DNA of 9,957 nucleotides from an uncultured Gemmatimonadota bacterium (GTDB lineage Bacteria > Gemmatimonadota > Gemmatimonadetes > Gemmatimonadales > GWC2-71-9): the NCBI GenBank assembly GCA_913009915.1, contig CAJVYZ010000053.1:1-9957 (forward strand), in the 5' to 3' direction. Position 1 is the first letter of the stretch, and each line of letters begins with the position of its first letter. Under the pieces are notes generated by a model. That model saw nothing but the letters and a program-made list of their open reading frames with translations. It was not told where the DNA came from and did no database searches. The translations under genes and the position numbers were made by a program. Positions 6,326-9,957 of this stretch are shown here, piece by piece.

Positions 6326-7621
6326 TTACCCAGCTTTCACCCAATTGGCGAGCTCTTTGATCTTGGGTCGTTTGCCGTGCGTCAGGATGCCGACACGGTA
6401 GATGCGGCCGGCGAACCACGCGACGATTACCACACCGATCAGGGTACTGATGCCTGAGGCGAGCAACTCACCGATGCTCAACGGATTCAACGAATAGCGC
6501 ACCGGGACGATCAGTGGCGCAAACAGAGGTATCAGACTGAAGATCCGCGCCATCGATCCTGCAGGATCGCCAAGCACATTGAACACCATGAGGAAGCCGA
6601 CCACCACGGTGAGCGTCACCGGCATGGACGCTTGCTGCGTCTCTTGCATGGTACTGCACATGGCGCCGACGGCCGCGTAGGCCGACGAGTATAGAAAGAA
6701 GCCGAGCAGGAAGAACACGAGGAACACGGCCATGAGTGCCGGGCTCACCGTCGGAATCGGCACTGCCATGACGGCGGCTTCCGTCACGCCAAACAGCGAC
6801 GCGATCTCGGCCCGGAACGTGGTCAACACCATCGCGGTCCCGACCCAAAGACCCAGTTGCACCAAGCCGGCACTGCCGACCCCGAGGATTTTGCCGAACA
6901 TCAACTGGAACGGAGTCAAGCTCGACACCAGCACTTCGTTGATGTGATTCGTTTTCTCTTCGACCACCGCGCTCATCACCTGCACGCCGTAGAGCAGCAG
7001 TGCTATATAGAGCAGGAACGCCATCGCGTAGGCGAGGGCGAACGACGCCTCGCCGCTCTCCCCGGTCAGCTTGCCGTCGGTCACCCGTTCCGTCGTCAGG
7101 GTGAACGGCCGGCTCGCCTCCTGAACCAGGCTGAGATTGACACCCAACTCCGACAGTCGCTCGGCCACGATCGCGTCGCGCAAGCCTCGACGCAGGTCGC
7201 TCATGTCCTTCATGCTGCTGACGTTGCTACCGTAATAGGCGATCCGGTCTTCGGCCAGCATCTCCGGATCGAGGACGACGACACCGTCGATCGGTGCGCC
7301 GGTTGCCTCCGAGGGCGCATCGATCCGGGAGATCAACGAGTCGAGACGCTCCGTTTCTCCGGTGGGGAAGACCACCACTTCCAGCGTGTAGCGTTCAGGG
7401 AATTTGGACCTGAGCGTCGTTGGCGCCGTCCGGCCCAGGCCCCGATCCCCGCCGTCGACAATGACGATGTGACGCCCGGACGCCTGCTTCATCGAGAGCA
7501 GAGCCGGCGCCAGCATCAGCCCCGCCATCAACAGCGGCCCCAAGACTGTGGCGACGACGAACGTACGGGTGCGCACCCTGGCAACGAATTCGCGGCGTAT
7601 GACCGCCCACAGCTTATGCAT
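6326..7621 (-). CDS. ABC-2 type transporter permease, NatB/YhaP-like
   Basis: A 431-residue membrane protein starting MHKLWAVIRREFVARVRTRTF. One transmembrane helix (about 22-42) is followed by a large extracytoplasmic domain (about 45-190) and then a cluster of hydrophobic helices (about 196-216, 246-266, 298-318, 333-350, 356-374 and 390-408). The segment EEKTNHINEVLVSSLTPFQL (221-240) is typical of NatB-type ABC-2 exporters and is the likely coupling element for the ATPase. Members export sodium or other small molecules; the substrate here cannot be deduced. The ATG at 7621 has GGGAG eight bases upstream and overlaps the ATPase gene by 8 bp. An upstream in-frame ATG at 7660 lies deep in that gene and is rejected. 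Confidence 0.92.
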   Translation of the reverse strand: MHKLWAVIRREFVARVRTRTFVVATVLGPLLMAGLMLAPALLSMKQASGRHIVIVDGGDRGLGRTAPTTLRSKFPERYTLEVVVFPTGETERLDSLISRIDAPSEATGAPIDGVVVLDPEMLAEDRIAYYGSNVSSMKDMSDLRRGLRDAIVAERLSELGVNLSLVQEASRPFTLTTERVTDGKLTGESGEASFALAYAMAFLLYIALLLYGVQVMSAVVEEKTNHINEVLVSSLTPFQLMFGKILGVGSAGLVQLGLWVGTAMVLTTFRAEIASLFGVTEAAVMAVPIPTVSPALMAVFLVFFLLGFFLYSSAYAAVGAMCSTMQETQQASMPVTLTVVVGFLMVFNVLGDPAGSMARIFSLIPLFAPLIVPVRYSLNPLSIGELLASGISTLIGVVIVAWFAGRIYRVGILTHGKRPKIKELANWVKAG

Positions 7622-8570
7622 CTCCAGGCTCCCGGGCTGCGGTGATGGCCGCATCGCCACCGACCTCGGCGATGAAGATCTTCTGCAACGACGGCTCGAC
7701 CACCTCGAATCGCGACAGCCCGACCCCGGCGTTCACCAGCGCCCGAAGCACGGTATCACCGTCGACGCCGTGAGCCATTTCGCCCTCGGCCGATCCGCCG
7801 TAGTCATCGACGCTGAGAAACAGACTTCGATCCTGCAGGATGGGAGCTGCCTGCTCCCGGTTGGAGGAAAACTCCAGCGCCAAGTGGCTCTTGCCGTACT
7901 CCGCCTTTATGTCCGCCAACCGCCCGTCCACGACCTTCTCACCCTTGGCCATGATCACGATGTGATCGCACATCCGCTCGGCCTGCTCCATGATGTGGGT
8001 GGAGAACATGACGGTCTTGCCGCGCCGGGCAAAATCCACCACCACGTCCTTCATGGCCATCGTGTTGACCGGGTCCAGGCCGCTGAACGGTTCGTCGAGA
8101 ATCGCCAGATCGGGGTCGTGCATCAGCGCGCCGATGAACTGTACTTTTTGTTGCATCCCCTTGGACAAGTCCTCGACCTTCTTCTCGGCCCACTCGCCGA
8201 GGCCCAGACGCTCGAGCCACTCCCGGCCACGCCGCAGCGCATCGCTTCGAGTCAGGCCCTTGATCTCCCCCAGAAAGGCCAGTTGCCCCAGCACCTGCAT
8301 CTTGGGATACAACCCCCGCTCTTCCGGGAGGAACCCGATCCGGGTAGACAGTTCGCGACCGGTGCCCGCGCCGCCAAAAAGGGTGACGCGGCCCTCATCC
8401 GGCCGGATGATGTCCATGATCATACGGATGGTCGTGGTCTTGCCCGCGCCGTTGGGACCGAGGAGCCCGAACACCGATCCCTGCGGCACCTCGAGCGACA
8501 GTTGCTTCACCGCGGTATGGCCCGAGAAGCGCTTGGTAACGCGATCGACAGATATGACCGATTGGCTCAC
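7614..8570 (-). CDS. ABC transporter ATP-binding protein, NatA/YhaQ-like
   Basis: A 318-residue nucleotide-binding subunit: Walker A GPNGAGKT (38-45), LPEERGLYPKM (81-91) where the Q-loop carries Glu as in NatA-type proteins, signature LSKGMQQK (135-142), Walker B LAILDEP (155-161), D-loop SGLDP (163-167) and switch His192 in STHIME. A C-terminal domain of about 90 residues (from about 228) is the DUF4162-like region common in this family. It powers the permease encoded immediately downstream, with overlapping coding ends. The start is set at GTG 8570 because TTGGAG lies six bases upstream and VSQSVISVDRVTKRF is a normal ABC N-terminus. A longer in-frame ATG at 8666 would translate the heptamer repeat and is rejected. 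Confidence 0.94.
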   Translation of the reverse strand: MSQSVISVDRVTKRFSGHTAVKQLSLEVPQGSVFGLLGPNGAGKTTTIRMIMDIIRPDEGRVTLFGGAGTGRELSTRIGFLPEERGLYPKMQVLGQLAFLGEIKGLTRSDALRRGREWLERLGLGEWAEKKVEDLSKGMQQKVQFIGALMHDPDLAILDEPFSGLDPVNTMAMKDVVVDFARRGKTVMFSTHIMEQAERMCDHIVIMAKGEKVVDGRLADIKAEYGKSHLALEFSSNREQAAPILQDRSLFLSVDDYGGSAEGEMAHGVDGDTVLRALVNAGVGLSRFEVVEPSLQKIFIAEVGGDAAITAAREPGDA

Positions 8571-8587
8571 ATTCAACTCCAAGAAAA

Positions 8588-8599
8588 CTGTCTTGACAG
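8588..8599. promoter_or_regulatory. Small palindrome in front of the ABC ATPase gene
   Basis: CTGTC-TT-GACAG is a perfect 5-bp inverted repeat with a 2-bp centre, located 18-29 bp upstream of the ATPase start. It could be an operator or the base of a leader hairpin. CTGTC recurs in the adjacent heptamer array. Such short palindromes also occur by chance. Confidence 0.25.
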
Positions 8600-8609
8600 A
8601 GGACAAGAT

Positions 8610-8630
8610 CCACCGTCCACTGTCCACCGA
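8610..8630. repeat. Three-unit heptamer array CCACYGW
   Basis: CCACCGT (8610-8616), CCACTGT (8617-8623) and CCACCGA (8624-8630) form a perfect 7-bp periodic array between the ABC ATPase start and the trp leader. Related TCCA words continue to 8640. It has the same unit length as, but a different sequence from, the arrays at 4100-4250 and 6183-6325. Confidence 0.7.
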
Positions 8631-8725
8631 ATCCGATCCACGCCGCATGTACGACGGTAGCCTCAAAATGTTGCAGACGTTCCACCTTGGCGCAACGGTA
8701 ACCCTTCACCAGCCAATTCCTAATC

Positions 8726-8754
8726 TTGACATCCGGCATCCCCATCTGCAGTTT
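8726..8754 (+). promoter_or_regulatory. Possible trp operon promoter
   Basis: A perfect TTGACA (8726-8731) lies 31 bp ahead of the trp leader ATG. At 17-bp spacing the -10 position reads CAGTTT, a poor match, so the -10 is uncertain. If this promoter is used, transcription would begin almost at the leader ATG. That would fit the lack of a Shine-Dalgarno there but remains an inference. The rest of 8631-8761 holds no gene I can support. Confidence 0.3.
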
Positions 8755-8761
8755 GGTTTTC

Positions 8762-8854
8762 ATGAGTATCTATTCCCCAACCATCGACTGCCACGGCCAC
8801 AACGGCCCGGCGCGCCGCTGGTGGTGGACCCACCCGGAGGTGGCGTCCGCCTAG
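8762..8854 (+). CDS. trpL: trp operon leader peptide with three tandem Trp codons
   Basis: A 30-codon ORF, MSIYSPTIDCHGHNGPAR followed by Arg-Trp-Trp-Trp-Thr-His-Pro-Glu-Val-Ala-Ser-Ala and TAG. Three consecutive TGG codons (8819-8827) sit at the 5' base of the pause hairpin, exactly where a ribosome stalled for charged tRNA-Trp would free the antiterminator. Translation of this peptide, not the peptide itself, is the regulatory event. The ORF lies 109 bp ahead of trpE and just ahead of a U-tract terminator. No good ribosome-binding site precedes the ATG; an in-frame TTG sits three codons upstream. Confidence 0.88.
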   Translation: MSIYSPTIDCHGHNGPARRWWWTHPEVASA

Positions 8855-8889
8855 GGCTCAGTAATCCCGTAGCGCGCAGACCCACTTCC
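8826..8889 (+). promoter_or_regulatory. trp attenuator: pause hairpin and antiterminator
   Basis: The 1:2 hairpin is GGAC-CCACC (8826-8834) pairing with GGTGG-(C)-GTCC (8839-8848) around a CGGA loop, beginning within the third Trp codon. The alternative 2:3 pairing is GGAGGTGG (8836-8843) with CCACTTCC (8882-8889), eight pairs including one G-U. The 2:3 pairing would consume the 5' arm of the terminator. Stalling at Trp codons masks strand 1 and favours 2:3 (read-through to trpE). Efficient translation favours 1:2 and termination. This is the enterobacterial-type ribosome-mediated mechanism, here deduced from base pairing alone. Confidence 0.85.
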
Positions 8890-8916
8890 CAGATCGATCA
8901 GGGGAGTGGGTTTTTT
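8881..8916 (+). terminator. Intrinsic terminator of the trp attenuator
   Basis: CCCACTTCCC (8881-8890) pairs with GGGGAGTGGG (8901-8910), ten pairs with one G-U, around a 10-base loop. It is followed at once by six T (8911-8916). It lies between the leader peptide and trpE, so termination here would cut off the operon. The 47 bp to trpE contain no further feature except its ribosome-binding site. Confidence 0.93.
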
Positions 8917-8963
8917 GTTGCGTGCCGTCCTGCTCTCCCTCTCAGTTCAACCGTGAGGATGAG

Positions 8964-9957
8964 ATGCAGACGGCTTTCGACATCACCGCCGACCTCGACA
9001 CACCGGTATCGGCCTTCCTGAAGCTTGGCCCGCTCGAGCCCAGATTTCTCCTGGAGAGCGTCGACCAGGGCGACCGCCTGGGCCGCTATTCGTTCCTCGG
9101 TTTCGGCGACTCACGCCACCTTCGGTTGGATAGCGCCGGACTCACCTGCGACGGCCTAAGACAACCCACCGAACCCACCCTGCAAGAGACGCTGCGCCAC
9201 GCGTTGTCACTGGCGCCCGTGCTCGAGCCCCGCCTGCCAACCGTTCCGTTTCACGGCGGACTGGTAGGCCTCACCACCTACGAAGCCGTCGGCACTATCG
9301 AACCTCGCCTGTTACGCTCACCGTCCGAGCCTGTGGTCTTCGGCAATTGGCTGGCTCCCTCATCGGTACTGGTGTTCGACCATGTGACCCGGCGCATGGC
9401 GTTACTGCATTCGGGCGCTCCCGATGAGCGCGCTGCCTTGGCACGGGAGGTGGCGGCGCTGCTGAAGACCCCGGTGCAGCATCACCCCGGAGGAACTGCA
9501 GGACCACCGCAACCGAGTTTCGACCGCGTAGGCTACTGCCGGGCCGTCGAAGAGATAAAGCGGTACATCACCGAGGGCGAGGTATTCCAACTAGTGCTCT
9601 CGTCCCGGTTCGCCGGAGAAACCGACCTCCATCCGTTCGACGTCTATCGAGCGCTCCGGGTGCTGAACCCCTCACCCTACCTCTTCTATCTGGAGCTGAC
9701 GGGGGAGACCATCGTCGGCTCGTCGCCCGAGGCCCTGGTGCGGCTCCGCGATGGAACGGCCACGCTACGGCCCATTGCCGGCACCCGTCCCCGCGGGGCG
9801 ACCGACCGGGAGGATCGGGCCCTGGAGCAGGAGCTGTTGGCCGATCCCAAAGAGGCGGCCGAGCACGTCATGCTGGTCGACTTGGCACGCAACGACTTGG
9901 GCCGGGTGGCCGTGCCGGGGTCGATCGTGGTGGAGCGCTACCGCTCGATCGAGCGCT
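8964..9957 (+). CDS. trpE: Anthranilate synthase component I, 3' end outside window
   Basis: From the ATG at 8964, with GAGGA just upstream (8955-8959), 331 codons are open to the window edge, about two-thirds of a normal TrpE. The N-terminal domain carries the tryptophan feedback site LLES (29-32) and GRYSFLG. The chorismate-binding domain has GEVFQLVLSSRF, NPSPYLFYLE, GSSPEALVRL, RPIAGTRPRG and HVMLVDLARNDLGRV. The Ala in PIAGT is typical of TrpE, whereas aminodeoxychorismate synthase PabB has Lys (PIKGT). TrpE converts chorismate and ammonia from the TrpG glutaminase to anthranilate, the first step of tryptophan synthesis. The upstream leader with Trp codons and attenuator confirms the role. 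Feedback inhibition and attenuation both appear available. trpG and other trp genes would be expected downstream, outside the window. Confidence 0.96.
   Translation, partial: MQTAFDITADLDTPVSAFLKLGPLEPRFLLESVDQGDRLGRYSFLGFGDSRHLRLDSAGLTCDGLRQPTEPTLQETLRHALSLAPVLEPRLPTVPFHGGLVGLTTYEAVGTIEPRLLRSPSEPVVFGNWLAPSSVLVFDHVTRRMALLHSGAPDERAALAREVAALLKTPVQHHPGGTAGPPQPSFDRVGYCRAVEEIKRYITEGEVFQLVLSSRFAGETDLHPFDVYRALRVLNPSPYLFYLELTGETIVGSSPEALVRLRDGTATLRPIAGTRPRGATDREDRALEQELLADPKEAAEHVMLVDLARNDLGRVAVPGSIVVERYRSIER

Noticed and set aside
7548..8660. 370-codon and overlapping 343-codon plus-strand ORFs across the ABC ATPase
   Set aside because: Antisense shadows of a motif-complete ATPase gene.
8571..8666. 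32-codon N-terminal extension of the ABC ATPase
   Set aside because: It runs through the CCACYGW repeat; GTG at 8570 has a well-placed Shine-Dalgarno and gives a normal N-terminus.
8395..8763. 122-codon minus-strand ORF starting opposite the trp leader
   Set aside because: Its second half overlaps the ATPase gene out of frame, and its first part (MKTKLQMGMPDVKIRNW) matches nothing I recognise and has no clear ribosome-binding site.

Overview
The window is GC-rich bacterial chromosomal DNA with densely packed, mostly co-directional genes. A diderm lineage is suggested by bactofilin, an inner-membrane-anchored M23 peptidase and a lipoprotein signal. The gene content and the heptamer-rich intergenic DNA would suit Gemmatimonadota, but no marker gene here proves this. 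Apart from 7-bp tandem repeats between genes, I see no sign of a mobile element, CRISPR array, tRNA or rRNA.

Layout, left to right. (1) Positions 1-953, minus strand: a Nif3-family metal protein running off the left edge, preceded by a 48-codon lipoprotein stub that looks like the remaining 5' end of a larger gene. (2) 1064-3983, minus strand: a tightly coupled four-gene unit, parA-parB-M23 peptidase-bactofilin. Its genes overlap by 4 bp or abut directly. (3) 3984-4274: the parA upstream region. It holds a candidate promoter, a hairpin, and two copies of a unit made of GCTGATA-type heptamers plus a perfect 16-bp parS palindrome. (4) 4275-6137, minus strand: mnmG (gidA). (5) 6138-6325: a non-coding gap with inverted arrays of a second heptamer. 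(6) 6326-8570, minus strand: a two-gene ABC exporter of the NatA/NatB type. (7) 8571-8963: a divergent intergenic region. On the minus side it has a third heptamer array and a small palindrome. On the plus side it has a complete trp attenuator: a leader peptide with three consecutive Trp codons, alternative hairpins and a U-tract terminator. (8) 8964-9957, plus strand: the first two-thirds of trpE, running off the right edge.

How it fits together: ParA, ParB and the two parS sites form a complete chromosome-segregation module, and mnmG next to it is the gene order often seen near oriC. Two cell-wall/cytoskeleton genes are translationally coupled to parAB, which suggests a link between segregation and cell shape. 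The right-hand end is a separate, tryptophan-controlled biosynthetic operon.
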